DNA of 64,000 nucleotides from Avichristensenella sp031550535. Its GTDB lineage: Bacteria > Bacillota > Clostridia > Christensenellales > Aristaeellaceae. The position numbers and the translations under genes are program-made. The notes below the pieces were generated by a model, which saw nothing but the letters and a program-made list of their open reading frames with translations, did not search any database and had not been told where the DNA came from. Where the stretch lies: assembly GCA_031550535.1 (NCBI GenBank), contig JAVBOM010000064.1, forward strand, positions 1-64,000, given 5' to 3'. Of this stretch, positions 1 through 7,894 are shown piece by piece (position 1 is the first letter of the stretch; every line of letters begins with the position of its first letter).

Positions 1-560
1 ACGCACCCCGGCATTGTCGCGCTGTGCGCGTTCGCGCCCATCCCTCTGTGCCGGGGCGAACCTTCACCTCGCTTCATCCCGCGCAGCGGGCGCTCGGTTC
101 CGGTTTTGTATCCAAGCGAACCTCCGCCGCAGTTGATTCCGGCCCCAAGGCATTGTCGCGCTCTCCCTTTGGTCGCTCGCTCTGTGCCTTATGGCACCTT
201 CGGTTCGCTTTCTCCGCCACAGGCGGCGCTTCCCTCCGGTGCACCGGCGGAATGCGGTTCCGGTTCCCAGACCCTGCCAGAGGGATTTCGCCCGGATTTT
301 CATATTGTCGCGCACGCTTGTGCGCTCTGTATGAAAACCGATCTTCGCCGCATTTGTTTCCGGCCCTCGACATTGTCGCGCTGTCCCCTTGGGCCATCGC
401 TCTGTGCCGTAGGGCACCTTCGGGTCGCTTCATCGCCCACTGGGCGCGCTTCCCTCCGGTGCACCGGCGGAATGCGGCTCCGATCCTCTCTGGACTCCCA
501 TCCTTTCGCCTCACGGCGGGAGGGATCAGGGTGGCTGAAGCGTATGTTGGTTGTGCTGCT
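1..560. repeat. Mosaic intergenic repeat block, left copy
   Basis: GC-rich block with no credible gene; reading frames on both strands are low-complexity and mutually overlapping. Short modules recur inside it, for example TCCCTCCGGTGCACCGGCGG at about 231 and 451, and CATTGTCGCGCT near 12, 152 and 372. Bases 1-54 and 97-167 reappear in reverse complement near 4797-4850 and 4686-4755, the second nearly base for base. The block therefore forms a long inverted repeat with the one at 4.3-4.9 kb. It continues beyond the left edge of the window. No transposase is seen nearby. Confidence 0.7.
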
Positions 561-716
561 CGGCCGGTGGGCGACACAGTTACCTTCCGAAGCCGCCAGC
601 ATAGCAGAACATAGGGGCGCGCATCGCGCGTCCGCCCTGTGGCGGTTCACTTTCGCCGATACGAAAGGATCGCTACCCTTTCGGTATTGGCAACATGATT
701 CAGGAAATGTCCCATC

Positions 717-753
717 CAAAAACACAGCGGGGCGTCGCCTATAGACGCCCCGC
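717..753 (-). terminator. Intrinsic terminator after the FGGY kinase
   Basis: Read on the minus strand, a perfect stem GCGGGGCGTC / GACGCCCCGC with a short loop is followed by TGTGTTTTT. It lies about 20 bases past the kinase stop codon and ends that transcript before the mosaic repeat block. Confidence 0.8.
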
Positions 754-773
754 TTCTATCCTGTTTTTCGTCC

Positions 774-2309
774 CTACCCCCGCCCCTGGTACTCCACAAT
801 ATCCCGGTACACCTCCCGTAGCCGCCGGTAGATCGTCCGGTAAATCGTGAAGTGTGGAATGTACGCCACATGCCGCGCGGGGTCCGGCACAAGGTCCGGC
901 GCGAACCGCGCCATCCGGGCGGCCTCGGCGTACCCGGGGAACAGCTCGATGCCCACGCCCGCCGCCATCGCAGCGCCCAGCGCCGTTGCCGCGCGCGGCT
1001 CCCGGTGCGCCCGGACGCGCAGGTCCGTCATGTCCGCGAACATCTGCGGCCAAATTGCGCTCTGCGCGCCGCCGCCGACCAGCGTCAGACTATCGTATGT
1101 CAGGCCGTTTTCCTCCAGCACGTCCCCGCACAGATGCACCGCCTGCGCCACGCCCTCGTATACGGCGCGCGCGATGTCCGCCCGGCTGTGGCGCATGGAC
1201 ATGCCCACCAGCGTGCCCCGCGCGTTCGTGTCCCACCAGGGCGTCCGCTCGCCCAGCAGCGTGGGCAGGAAAAATACGCCGCGCGCGCCCGCGGGCGATC
1301 CCATCGCCAGCGCCTCCATCTCTGTGAACAGCGCGCCCGGGTCATCCGGGTTCTCCGGCTTGTCCGCGAGCAGCATTTCGGCGGCGGCCCACGTCAGCGC
1401 ACTCGCGGCGCACTGCACCGCGCCGCAGGCGTGATACTGCCGGCCATCCATGTCGAAATAATTGAACACGCGCATCACCGGATCGACCACCGGCGTTTCC
1501 GTGATAACGCCCATCCCCGCGCCTGACCCGAGGCTGACATACGCGCCGCCCGGCTCCGCAAGCCCCGCGCCGTGCGCCGCGCACGCACCGTCGCCCGCGC
1601 CCACCGTCACCGGGATGCCGCCGACCAGCCCGAGAAGCCGCGCGGCGTTCCTTGTCAGGTGGCCCTCGACATCGTGGGACACGCGAAGCTGCGGCATGCG
1701 CCGCGCGTCCAGGTCCAGCGCGCGGAGCAGGTCCTCGTCCCAGCGCCCTTCGTCAATTTGCAGCGCGCCTGTGAGCGACGCGTCGCTATAGTCGCTCAGG
1801 CCGTACCGCCCGGTCAAAAAGCCGTACAGCGCGTCCTTGGTGTGCACAAACCAGCGTGCCCGCTTGTACGCGTCCGGGCGATTCTCGCGCAGCCAGAGCA
1901 TTTTGGGCAGCGAGTAGTGCGGATCGATGCGGTTGCCCGTGCGCTCGTAATACGCCTCGTCCGGAATGACCGCCCGGATGGCGTCCACCTGCGCGGTCGC
2001 GCGGGCATCCGCGCCGATGATGTTGGGGTGCAGGGCGTTGCCCGCGGCGTCCAGGGGGATGAAGCTGTTCATCGCGCCGGACAGCCCGATGGCCGCGACG
2101 GCGCGCGCGTCCGTCTTGCCGACCACTTCGCGCACGGCGCGCCGCATCGCGACCAGCAGGTGCTCGACCGGCTGCTCCGCCCAGCCATTCTCTGGAAAAG
2201 CGGTACCGTATGCGGACGCCGACGTGGCCAACACCTGCCCGTCGGTATCAAAAAGCGTGCATTTGAGGCTGCTCGTCCCAGCGTCCAGCGTCAGAATACT
2301 TGCGTTCAT
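774..2309 (-). CDS. FGGY-family carbohydrate kinase (xylulokinase/gluconokinase type)
   Basis: 511-residue cytoplasmic sugar kinase expected to phosphorylate a pentulose, hexulose or gluconate-like substrate with ATP. The N-terminal nucleotide-binding loop DAGTSSLKC is at residues 9-17, and the C-terminal phosphate loop VGGGAQSAIWPQMFADM at about 415-431. The central stretch GAGDGACAAHGAGL is typical of xylulokinase-like FGGY members, and the length fits the family. The start follows a GGGG ribosome binding site about 8 bases upstream. It lies downstream of the zinc-type dehydrogenase on the same strand, separated by repeats and a probable terminator, so the two probably serve one sugar or polyol pathway. 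Substrate cannot be assigned from sequence. Family assignment is firm. Confidence 0.92.
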   Translation of the reverse strand: MNASILTLDAGTSSLKCTLFDTDGQVLATSASAYGTAFPENGWAEQPVEHLLVAMRRAVREVVGKTDARAVAAIGLSGAMNSFIPLDAAGNALHPNIIGADARATAQVDAIRAVIPDEAYYERTGNRIDPHYSLPKMLWLRENRPDAYKRARWFVHTKDALYGFLTGRYGLSDYSDASLTGALQIDEGRWDEDLLRALDLDARRMPQLRVSHDVEGHLTRNAARLLGLVGGIPVTVGAGDGACAAHGAGLAEPGGAYVSLGSGAGMGVITETPVVDPVMRVFNYFDMDGRQYHACGAVQCAASALTWAAAEMLLADKPENPDDPGALFTEMEALAMGSPAGARGVFFLPTLLGERTPWWDTNARGTLVGMSMRHSRADIARAVYEGVAQAVHLCGDVLEENGLTYDSLTLVGGGAQSAIWPQMFADMTDLRVRAHREPRAATALGAAMAAGVGIELFPGYAEAARMARFAPDLVPDPARHVAYIPHFTIYRTIYRRLREVYRDIVEYQGRG

Positions 2310-2383
2310 CCAACATCCCCTGTTCCCCCGTGATGGGCCCCGCCGCGCGGCTTCCCGGCCCGTGGGCTAGTCCTTCCCTGATG

Positions 2384-2560
2384 GCGGCGCGAATTCGAAA
2401 AATCGGGTGCCATGGAAGGATTCCACAAGGAATCCTCGCCCTGAGGCGGCGCGGATTTGAAAAATCGGGTGCCATGGAAGGATTCCACAAGGAATCCTTG
2501 CCCAGAGGCGGCGCGGATTTGAAAAATCGGGCGCCATAGAAGGATTCCGCAAGGAATCCT
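2384..2560 (-). repeat. Three tandem REP-like double-hairpin elements
   Basis: Three head-to-tail copies at about 2384-2436, 2445-2498 and 2507-2560, with a period of 61-62 bases. Each has the hairpin GGATTCC / GGAATCC and a second arm around GGCGC...GCGCC, in minus orientation. They lie between the dehydrogenase and the kinase, close upstream of the kinase start. Confidence 0.85.
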
Positions 2561-2666
2561 TGCCTTATTTCAGTATGAAGGAAAACCAAAGCATATTCCG
2601 CCTGAGACGGAATTATGTGCGCAAAATGTGTGTGCGGCCTCCGCCGGCCCATCTGTCCGATGATGT

Positions 2667-2724
2667 GGGGATTTCTGGCGAAACCCCTTTATGGCGCCCG
2701 ATTCTCCGAATCCGCGCCGCCGCC
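2667..2724 (+). repeat. REP-like double-hairpin element
   Basis: Single copy of the family in plus orientation: a GGGGATTTC/GAAACCCC hairpin followed by TATGGCGCCCGATT and a GCGCCGCC end. It lies downstream of the dehydrogenase gene. Confidence 0.8.
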
Positions 2725-2750
2725 AGGGGTGCAGCGCCCCGCGATACACG

Positions 2751-2780
2751 AAAACCGGACGGGAAGCGGCCCGCCGGTTC
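2751..2780 (-). terminator. Probable intrinsic terminator after the dehydrogenase
   Basis: On the minus strand ACCGGCGGG pairs with CCCGTCCGGT around a CCGCTT loop and runs into TTTTCG. It is 17 bases past the dehydrogenase stop. The T-tract is short, so read-through into the kinase is possible. Confidence 0.6.
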
Positions 2781-2796
2781 TCCGCCCGGTTTATTG

Positions 2797-4044
2797 TTAC
2801 GCCTTGAACGCCTTCAGGGCGTACTGCTCCGCCTCGGCGTTCCACAGCATGGCCCCGGCGCTGACAATCGCGTGCAGCGCGGCGAACCGCTCGTCCTTTT
2901 TGCCCGCCTCCGCAAAGCCGTCGATGGCGGTGAGCGGCATGTCCAGGTGCGTGTAGATCAGCTTCTTGCCGCCGGGGATGTTCGGCAGGTTCAGCGTCGT
3001 CTCCCGCGCGGCGTTCAACCCGCCCACGTGCGTGACCATGCAGGCCGGATGGATGTCGCCCCGCGCGGTCATCATCAGCGCCTCCTTCAGGTCGTCCGTG
3101 TTGCCGCCGCTGGTGCCCACCAGGTGGGTGGACGCGTAGTGCACGTTGTAGAAATTCAGCGTCGCGGAGAACGCGGGGTCGGACGGGCCGGCGAAGAAGT
3201 TCAGACACCCGTCGCGCGCGAGCAGTCGGTCCGCCTGCTCCACCACGGGGCGCACCGGCGCGTACACGAAGATGTCGTCGAACCCCTGGCCGTCCGTCAG
3301 CGCCCGGAGCGCCTCGTCGTCCCGGCCATCCAGGTAGACGATCTTTACGCCCATGCGCGCGCCCTCCGACGCAGGGAACAGCGCCTCCGCCCGGGCGCGG
3401 CGCGCGGCGTCGATGTCCGTCACCACGAGCAGGGACGGCTGGCGGCCGCAGTGCAGCGCGTAGTCGATCGCGCCAAGGCCCATCGGGCCCGCGCCGGCCA
3501 GGATGGCGCAGCGGCCGCCCTCCCGGATGCCCATCTGGTGGGTGTATACGCCGTTCTGGGTATGGTACGCCGCGTGGTACGCGCCAATGATGCAGCTCAT
3601 CGGCTCCGCGAGCGATCCCTCAAAATAGCTCTCCCCCGTGTACGGCAGCAGGCAGCCCAGCTCCATGACCTCGCTGGACAGGATGATGTACGTCGCCGCG
3701 CCGCCCATGTAGGGGTACGAATACCCGGGCGAGGCGAGGGAGCCCTTGTAGTTGAGCGCGGGCTGTATGGTAAAACGCTGGCCGGCGGAAAACTGATCCC
3801 GCCACCTAGCGCCGACTTCCATGATTTCGCCGCAAAACTCGTGCCCGATGATGATGGGGTTTGTGGCGACGTCGTCCGGCACGCGCTTGTGCGCCGCGCC
3901 CTGGATGGCGGCCTTGTAGGACGACATGCACACGCTGTCGGACACCACGCGGCACAGGACTTCCGACTCCGTGATCGGCGGCAATTCGAACGTCTCCATG
4001 CGGAGATCGTTTTTTCCATAGAGGCGTACGGCGGTGGTTTGCAT
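2797..4044 (-). CDS. Zinc-type medium-chain dehydrogenase, L-sorbose-1-phosphate-reductase-like
   Basis: 415-residue cytoplasmic NAD(P)-dependent polyol or sugar-phosphate dehydrogenase. Catalytic zinc ligands are recognisable as Cys39 (DSVCMSSYK), His68-Glu69 (GHEF) and Glu147 (AEP), and the cofactor loop is AGAGPMGLGA near 184-193. The four-cysteine structural zinc lobe of classical alcohol dehydrogenases is replaced by the segment around ALNYKGSLASPGYSYPYMGG (96-115), a feature I associate with the sorbose-1-phosphate reductase-like branch. It has its own promoter about 110 bases upstream, with a repeat element between. It is followed by a terminator-like hairpin and an FGGY kinase, suggesting polyol or ketose catabolism. 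Substrate is inferred. Confidence 0.85.
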   Translation of the reverse strand: MQTTAVRLYGKNDLRMETFELPPITESEVLCRVVSDSVCMSSYKAAIQGAAHKRVPDDVATNPIIIGHEFCGEIMEVGARWRDQFSAGQRFTIQPALNYKGSLASPGYSYPYMGGAATYIILSSEVMELGCLLPYTGESYFEGSLAEPMSCIIGAYHAAYHTQNGVYTHQMGIREGGRCAILAGAGPMGLGAIDYALHCGRQPSLLVVTDIDAARRARAEALFPASEGARMGVKIVYLDGRDDEALRALTDGQGFDDIFVYAPVRPVVEQADRLLARDGCLNFFAGPSDPAFSATLNFYNVHYASTHLVGTSGGNTDDLKEALMMTARGDIHPACMVTHVGGLNAARETTLNLPNIPGGKKLIYTHLDMPLTAIDGFAEAGKKDERFAALHAIVSAGAMLWNAEAEQYALKAFKA

Positions 4045-4095
4045 CGGTTTCGCTCCTTTTCGCGCCCTGCGGACGTATTCTTACGGCGCAGAGGT

Positions 4096-4153
4096 AGGGA
4101 TTTCTTGCAAAATCCCCTTATGGCGCCCGATTGTTCCAATCAGCGCCGCCGTC
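4096..4153 (+). repeat. REP-like double-hairpin element
   Basis: Plus-orientation copy lying in the 5' leader of the dehydrogenase gene, between its promoter and ribosome binding site, so it would be transcribed as a structured leader. Confidence 0.85.
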
Positions 4154-4182
4154 ATCGTAACATTATAGGCAAACCTTGTCAA
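4154..4182 (-). promoter_or_regulatory. Sigma-A-type promoter of the dehydrogenase
   Basis: Minus strand TTGACA, 17-base spacer, TACGAT. A TATAAT also lies inside the spacer. It is immediately downstream of the GDSL transcript terminator and points at the dehydrogenase. Confidence 0.65.
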
Positions 4183-4218
4183 CAAACGAAATAACGAACG
4201 CGAAAAGAGAAGATGCGA

Positions 4219-4247
4219 CAAAAAAGTGCGCCGGTCACATGGCGCAC
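4219..4247 (-). terminator. Intrinsic terminator downstream of the GDSL gene and repeat block
   Basis: Minus strand stem GTGCGCC / GGCGCAC with an 8-base loop, followed by TTTTTT. Its position means the mosaic repeat block is probably transcribed as a long 3' untranslated region of the GDSL hydrolase mRNA. Confidence 0.75.
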
Positions 4248-4329
4248 GGAGGAGGGGAAAAGGTGTACGGGTTCCGCTCCTTGGAGCCTTTCAAAGGTTT
4301 CATTCGGCAAGAACCCCATCTAGTGGGGA

Positions 4330-4880
4330 CATTTGATAAAATCCTCCCGCCGTGAGGCGAAATGAGGGGTTTCCAAAGGGGATCCAAGCCGCATTCCGCC
4401 AGTGCACCGAAGGTGAGCGCCGCCAGTGGTGGAACAAGCGAGCCGAAGGTGCCAAAAGGCACAAAACCGGAACCGAGCGCGCCCTGCGGGCGATGAAGCG
4501 AGGTGAAGGTTCGCCCTGGTACAAAACCGGAACCGAGCGCCCGCTGTGCGGGATAAAGCGAGGGGGAGGTTCGCCCCGGCACAGAGCGATGGGCGCGAAT
4601 GCGCACAGCACGACAATGCCGGGGTGCGCGATCGGCGCGAACGCGACCAGTGCGACAATACCAGGGTGCGCGATCGACCAACGGAAGAGCGCGACAATGC
4701 CTTGGGGCCGGAATCAACTGCGGCGGAGGTTCGCTTGGATACAAAACCGGAACCGAGCGCCCGCTGCGCGGGATAAAGCGAGGTGAAGGTTCGCCGCGGC
4801 GCAGAGGGATGGGCGCGAACGCGCACAGCGCGACAATGCCGGGGTGCGTGCCGCTTGCGTCGCGACAATATCCAAGTGCC
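4330..4880. repeat. Mosaic intergenic repeat block, right (inverted) copy
   Basis: Inverted relative of the block at the left edge. Bases 4686-4755 are the near-exact reverse complement of 97-167, and 4797-4850 that of 1-54. Internal units also recur: AAAACCGGAACCGAGCGC occurs three times, and the unit with GACAATGCCGGGGTGCG is partly repeated at roughly 40-50 base steps. No convincing coding frame. Confidence 0.75.
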
Positions 4881-4908
4881 GGAGTCCCAGCGTTCTCCCC
4901 CTTACACT

Positions 4909-5607
4909 TCAGCACGCGCTCAATCGCGCCGACAAGCCTTGCAGCTCAGCCACCGCCGTCCGGGCCATCAGCGCCTGCCCGTCGGCGTTGGGGTGGATGC
5001 CGTCCACGCAGTACAGCTCGGGGTAGCGCGCATCCGCCAGGAACGCGTCCCGCAGGTCGAACAGCGCGCACTTCGCGCTCTCCGCCACGCGGCGCACGGC
5101 GATGGAATACCGCTCCTGCCAGCGGTAGATGTGCGACACATCGCCCAGGAAGCGCAGCACGGCGTCCGCGTTCAAGCCGCGCGTCACCCACTGGAAATAC
5201 CGCCCCGACATGATGGGCGGCGGCGTCACGAGCAGCGGGGTCATGGCGCGGGCACGCGCCTTGTCCACAAAGGCGTTCAGCAGTTCGGCAAACAGCGCGA
5301 TCGGCGTCTTGCCATCGTACGCGCCTTCCGGGTCCTCCGCGATGGCCGCCCAGGGCATGTCGCAGTCGTTGCCGCCGTAGGCGATCACCGCGATCCCCCC
5401 GGGCGCGGCGGGGCTTTCCAGAAACCGGTCGTACCCCTCGGCCACGGTCGCGCCCATGCGGGAGTGGTTCGTCAGCGGCAGGCTGAGCGCGCCCTGCAGC
5501 AGCGTGGCGCATGAATCCCGCAGGATGACATACCGCCCGCGCGCCTCGTCAAACACAACGCCCTTGCCCAAGGAATCCGCCCAAAGCTGAATGGAGGTAT
5601 GCTGCAT
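4909..5607 (-). CDS. SGNH/GDSL-family hydrolase
   Basis: About 232-residue esterase or lipase-type hydrolase with no signal peptide, so probably cytoplasmic. Block I is WADSLGKG with nucleophile Ser12, a variant of the usual GDS motif; block III is GGND; block V is DGIHPN, giving the catalytic Asp and His. A GTG nine bases further upstream is in frame, but the chosen ATG has a GGCGGTG sequence at good spacing. A strong promoter lies just upstream. Its mRNA probably includes the mosaic repeat block. Substrate unknown; deacetylation of sugars or wall material is one possibility for this fold. Confidence 0.88.
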   Translation of the reverse strand: MQHTSIQLWADSLGKGVVFDEARGRYVILRDSCATLLQGALSLPLTNHSRMGATVAEGYDRFLESPAAPGGIAVIAYGGNDCDMPWAAIAEDPEGAYDGKTPIALFAELLNAFVDKARARAMTPLLVTPPPIMSGRYFQWVTRGLNADAVLRFLGDVSHIYRWQERYSIAVRRVAESAKCALFDLRDAFLADARYPELYCVDGIHPNADGQALMARTAVAELQGLSARLSAC

Positions 5608-5639
5608 GATTTTCACCGCCTGATCTGGTTTTTAAAACT

Positions 5640-5668
5640 AGTATAAATCATCCTCATCACAATGTCAA
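5640..5668 (-). promoter_or_regulatory. Promoter of the GDSL hydrolase
   Basis: Minus strand TTGACA, 17-base spacer, TATACT, a near-consensus sigma-A promoter. It is divergent from the promoter of the DUF1836 gene, leaving only about 15 bases between the two -35 boxes. Confidence 0.85.
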
Positions 5669-5682
5669 GCCTTTCGTGCCGC

Positions 5683-5711
5683 TTGTGATCGGCCTCCCGA
5701 AATGATATAAT
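5683..5711 (+). promoter_or_regulatory. Promoter of the DUF1836-murQ operon
   Basis: TTGTGA, 17-base spacer, TATAAT, followed by a repeat element before the first gene. Confidence 0.75.
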
Positions 5712-5743
5712 GTCCAAAAAGCAGAAAAGGACGCGGAGAGGTC

Positions 5744-5798
5744 GGAATTTCTGACGAAATTCCCTCATGGCGCCTGATTTATCAATCAGCGCCGCCGT
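5744..5798 (+). repeat. REP-like double-hairpin element
   Basis: Plus-orientation copy in the leader of the DUF1836 gene, ending a few bases before its ribosome binding site. Confidence 0.8.
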
Positions 5799-5809
5799 CT
5801 TGGAAGGAA

Positions 5810-6304
5810 ATGGAAGCGAATTTTGCGGACAGGGCGCGGGCTTTCGCGCCGCCGGCATGGGAGCAGTTGCCAGACCTGGGACTGTACATGGATCAGGTGA
5901 TCACGTACCTGGAGCGCCAGTACCAAGGACTGTACGGGGACGCGCGGCGTGCCGTCACGCCGGCGATGATCAACAACTACGTCAAGGCCGGCCTGATGGC
6001 CCGGCCGGTCGGAAAAAAATACGAGCGGGAGCAGATCGCGCAGCTCATCATGCTCTGCACGCTGAAACAGGCCGTGTCGCTGGAGGAGCTCCGACGGCTG
6101 ATGGCCGCCCCCCGGGACGGCGGCGTGGAGGCCGTGTACCGGCAGTTTTGCGGCCTGCAGCGGGACACGTTGCAATCGCTCGTGGACGAGATCGGCACCG
6201 CGACGCCGATGCAGTGCGCGGTGAAGGCGGCGGCATATCAACTGCTGTGCGAGGAAATTCTGCCGCCCGCACCCAAACCCGTTCCCGAGGGGAAAAGGAG
6301 GTAG
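5810..6304 (+). CDS. DUF1836-family protein, putative HTH regulator
   Basis: 164 residues. The segment TPAMINNYVKAGLMARPVGKKYEREQIAQLIML (about residues 50-82) is the recognisable DUF1836 core. It resembles a MerR-like winged helix, with an N-terminal LGLYMDQVITYL helix. No membrane segment or signal peptide. The ribosome binding site GGAAGG sits unusually close to the ATG. It is the first gene of a short operon with murQ, so it may regulate muropeptide recycling; that role is inferred from position only. Its stop codon abuts another repeat element. Confidence 0.8.
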   Translation: MEANFADRARAFAPPAWEQLPDLGLYMDQVITYLERQYQGLYGDARRAVTPAMINNYVKAGLMARPVGKKYEREQIAQLIMLCTLKQAVSLEELRRLMAAPRDGGVEAVYRQFCGLQRDTLQSLVDEIGTATPMQCAVKAAAYQLLCEEILPPAPKPVPEGKRR

Positions 6305-6360
6305 GGATTTCTGACGAAATCCCCTTATGGCGCCCGATTGTCCCAATCAGCGCCGCCGCC
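6304..6360 (+). repeat. REP-like double-hairpin element
   Basis: Cleanest single copy: stem GGGATTTC/GAAATCCC, then TATGGCGCCCGATT pairing with AATCAGCGCC. It fills the gap between the DUF1836 gene and murQ. Confidence 0.88.
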
Positions 6361-6420
6361 TAAGAAATCCGAGACGAAGGCAAAAAAATAAACGGAACAC
6401 AACCAAAAAAGGAGGGCACC

Positions 6421-7341
6421 ATGCCGAACACGGATATTTTAGGATCGCTCGCCAGCGAGCAGGCGGACGCGCGCAGCCGCTCGCTGGACCGCCTGACGCC
6501 GCTGGAATTCGCTACGCTGATGAACCAGTTTGACCGCGAGGCCGCAGACGCTGTGCAGATGGCGCTGCCGGACATCGCCCGCGCCATCGAGGGCATCGCG
6601 GACCGGCTGAAGGCCGGGGGGCGGCTGTTCTACCTGGGCGCGGGCACGAGCGGGCGGCTGGGCGTGCTGGACGCGTCGGAATGCCCGCCCACGTTCGGCG
6701 TGCCGCCCACGCTGGTACAGGGCGTCATCGCCGGGGGTGACCGGGCGATCCGCTTCGCCGTGGAGGGCGCGGAGGACGACGCGGACGGCGGCGCGACGGA
6801 CTTGATGAACGCGGGGTTTTGCGCATCGGATGCGCTGGTGGCCATCAGCGCCAGCGGCTACGCGCCATACTGCATAGGCGGCCTTCGGCACGCGCGGGCG
6901 CTGGGCGCGCTGGCCGTGTCGGTGGCGTGCAACCGGGGGGCGCTGATGTCCGCGGAAGCGGAAATCGCCATCGAGGCCCCGACCGGCGCGGAGATCCTCT
7001 CCGGCTCCACGCGGCTGAAGGCGGGCACGGCCACCAAGATGATCCTGAACATGCTGACCACCGGCGTGATGGCGCAACTCGGCAAGATGTACGGCAACCT
7101 GATGGTGGACGTGCGCGCCACAAACGTGAAGCTGCGCGACCGGGTGGTGCGCATCGCGATGAACGCAACGGGGCTTGACCGCGCGGCGGCGGAGGCGCTG
7201 CTGGAAGCGTGCGGACACGAGGTCAAGACGGCCATTGTGATGCACGAGACCGGGAAGGACGCCGGGGTGTGCCGGGAGGCGCTGGACGCGTGCGGGGGCA
7301 GGGTGTCGGAGGCGATTGGGCGGGTGCGGGCGGGGAAATAG
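6421..7341 (+). CDS. murQ: N-acetylmuramic acid 6-phosphate etherase
   Basis: 306-residue SIS-domain lyase that cleaves the D-lactyl ether of MurNAc-6-phosphate, giving GlcNAc-6-phosphate and lactate in cytoplasmic peptidoglycan recycling. Diagnostic stretches are LFYLGAGTSGRLGVLDASE near residues 69-87, EGAEDD near 117-122 and GSTRLKAGTATKMILNM near 195-211. Full length for the family, with a clear AAGGAGG ribosome binding site. AnmK, which makes the MurNAc-6-phosphate substrate, is encoded convergently 550 bases downstream, and a peptide transporter operon follows. Confidence 0.98.
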   Translation: MPNTDILGSLASEQADARSRSLDRLTPLEFATLMNQFDREAADAVQMALPDIARAIEGIADRLKAGGRLFYLGAGTSGRLGVLDASECPPTFGVPPTLVQGVIAGGDRAIRFAVEGAEDDADGGATDLMNAGFCASDALVAISASGYAPYCIGGLRHARALGALAVSVACNRGALMSAEAEIAIEAPTGAEILSGSTRLKAGTATKMILNMLTTGVMAQLGKMYGNLMVDVRATNVKLRDRVVRIAMNATGLDRAAAEALLEACGHEVKTAIVMHETGKDAGVCREALDACGGRVSEAIGRVRAGK

Positions 7342-7375
7342 CGCGGCCGCACTTTGCAACGCGAAAAGAGGGATA

Positions 7376-7822
7376 ATGATGAATTATGATTATGATGTGA
7401 TTGATGTTAAACTGATCGCACATAGCGACGCATCACATTCCGCGACACTGCACGTATATGAGGAATCCCCTCAAAACAAAGAACTCACCCAAATTGACTT
7501 TTTCTTTGACGGAAAGAAAAAGAGCATGCTGGCGGATAGCCTCTTTGAAGCGTTGGTAGCGTTGCGATTGGATTTGGAACCAAAGGGCATTCAGATCATG
7601 TGCAACGGGACTTCCTTGGATGTATATCCATCCCCCATGCAACTTTCAATGGGCCCTGGCAGGAAGGCATGCCGCCTACAGATGGGGCATCCCGTCACAT
7701 CCGCCGCCAGCTCTGTCGATATATTTGAATGCGGCGGCGAATGGATTGGCTCAAGCGTTGAAGAACAGGTGGCCCATTATAAGCTCTGGCGGGAGAGTCT
7801 GGCGTTGTTCCCAAGGAAGTAA
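7376..7822 (+). CDS. Hypothetical protein, unrecognised family
   Basis: 148 residues, soluble, no signal peptide or membrane segment. Begins MMNYDYDVIDVKLIAHS, with alternating strand-like segments and an acidic, Trp-containing C-terminus (KLWRESLALFPRK). The ATG follows a GAGGG ribosome binding site. The coding sequence is visibly less GC-rich than murQ and anmK, suggesting a later arrival. Size and composition resemble small immunity-type proteins, but I see no family motif and no toxin partner, so no function is assigned. Confidence 0.7.
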   Translation: MMNYDYDVIDVKLIAHSDASHSATLHVYEESPQNKELTQIDFFFDGKKKSMLADSLFEALVALRLDLEPKGIQIMCNGTSLDVYPSPMQLSMGPGRKACRLQMGHPVTSAASSVDIFECGGEWIGSSVEEQVAHYKLWRESLALFPRK

Positions 7823-7834
7823 GGAAGTAGGCTC

Positions 7835-7880
7835 AAAAACACGGCTGTGGCATTGTTTTTCGCGCCACAGCCGTGTTTTT
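7835..7880. terminator. Bidirectional intrinsic terminator
   Basis: Perfect 17-base inverted repeat built on AAAAACACGGCTGTGGC, with a 12-base loop and T-tracts on both strands. It separates the convergent hypothetical gene and anmK. Confidence 0.92.
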
Positions 7881-7894
7881 CTCCGTGCCCAGCC

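Noticed and set aside
24..744. Several overlapping long reading frames on both strands at the left edge
   Set aside because: Low-complexity Arg/Ala/Pro-rich translations in all frames, no ribosome binding sites, and the DNA is the mosaic repeat found inverted at 4.3-4.9 kb.
2560..4194. 544-residue frame antisense to the dehydrogenase
   Set aside because: High-GC shadow frame, Arg/His/Val-rich, with a clear real gene on the other strand.
4600..4760. Possible CRISPR array in the right repeat block
   Set aside because: Units vary in length and content, spacers are not unique, and there are no cas genes.
4235..4915. 226-residue frame opposite the GDSL gene end
   Set aside because: Consists of translated repeat modules; no conserved protein pattern.
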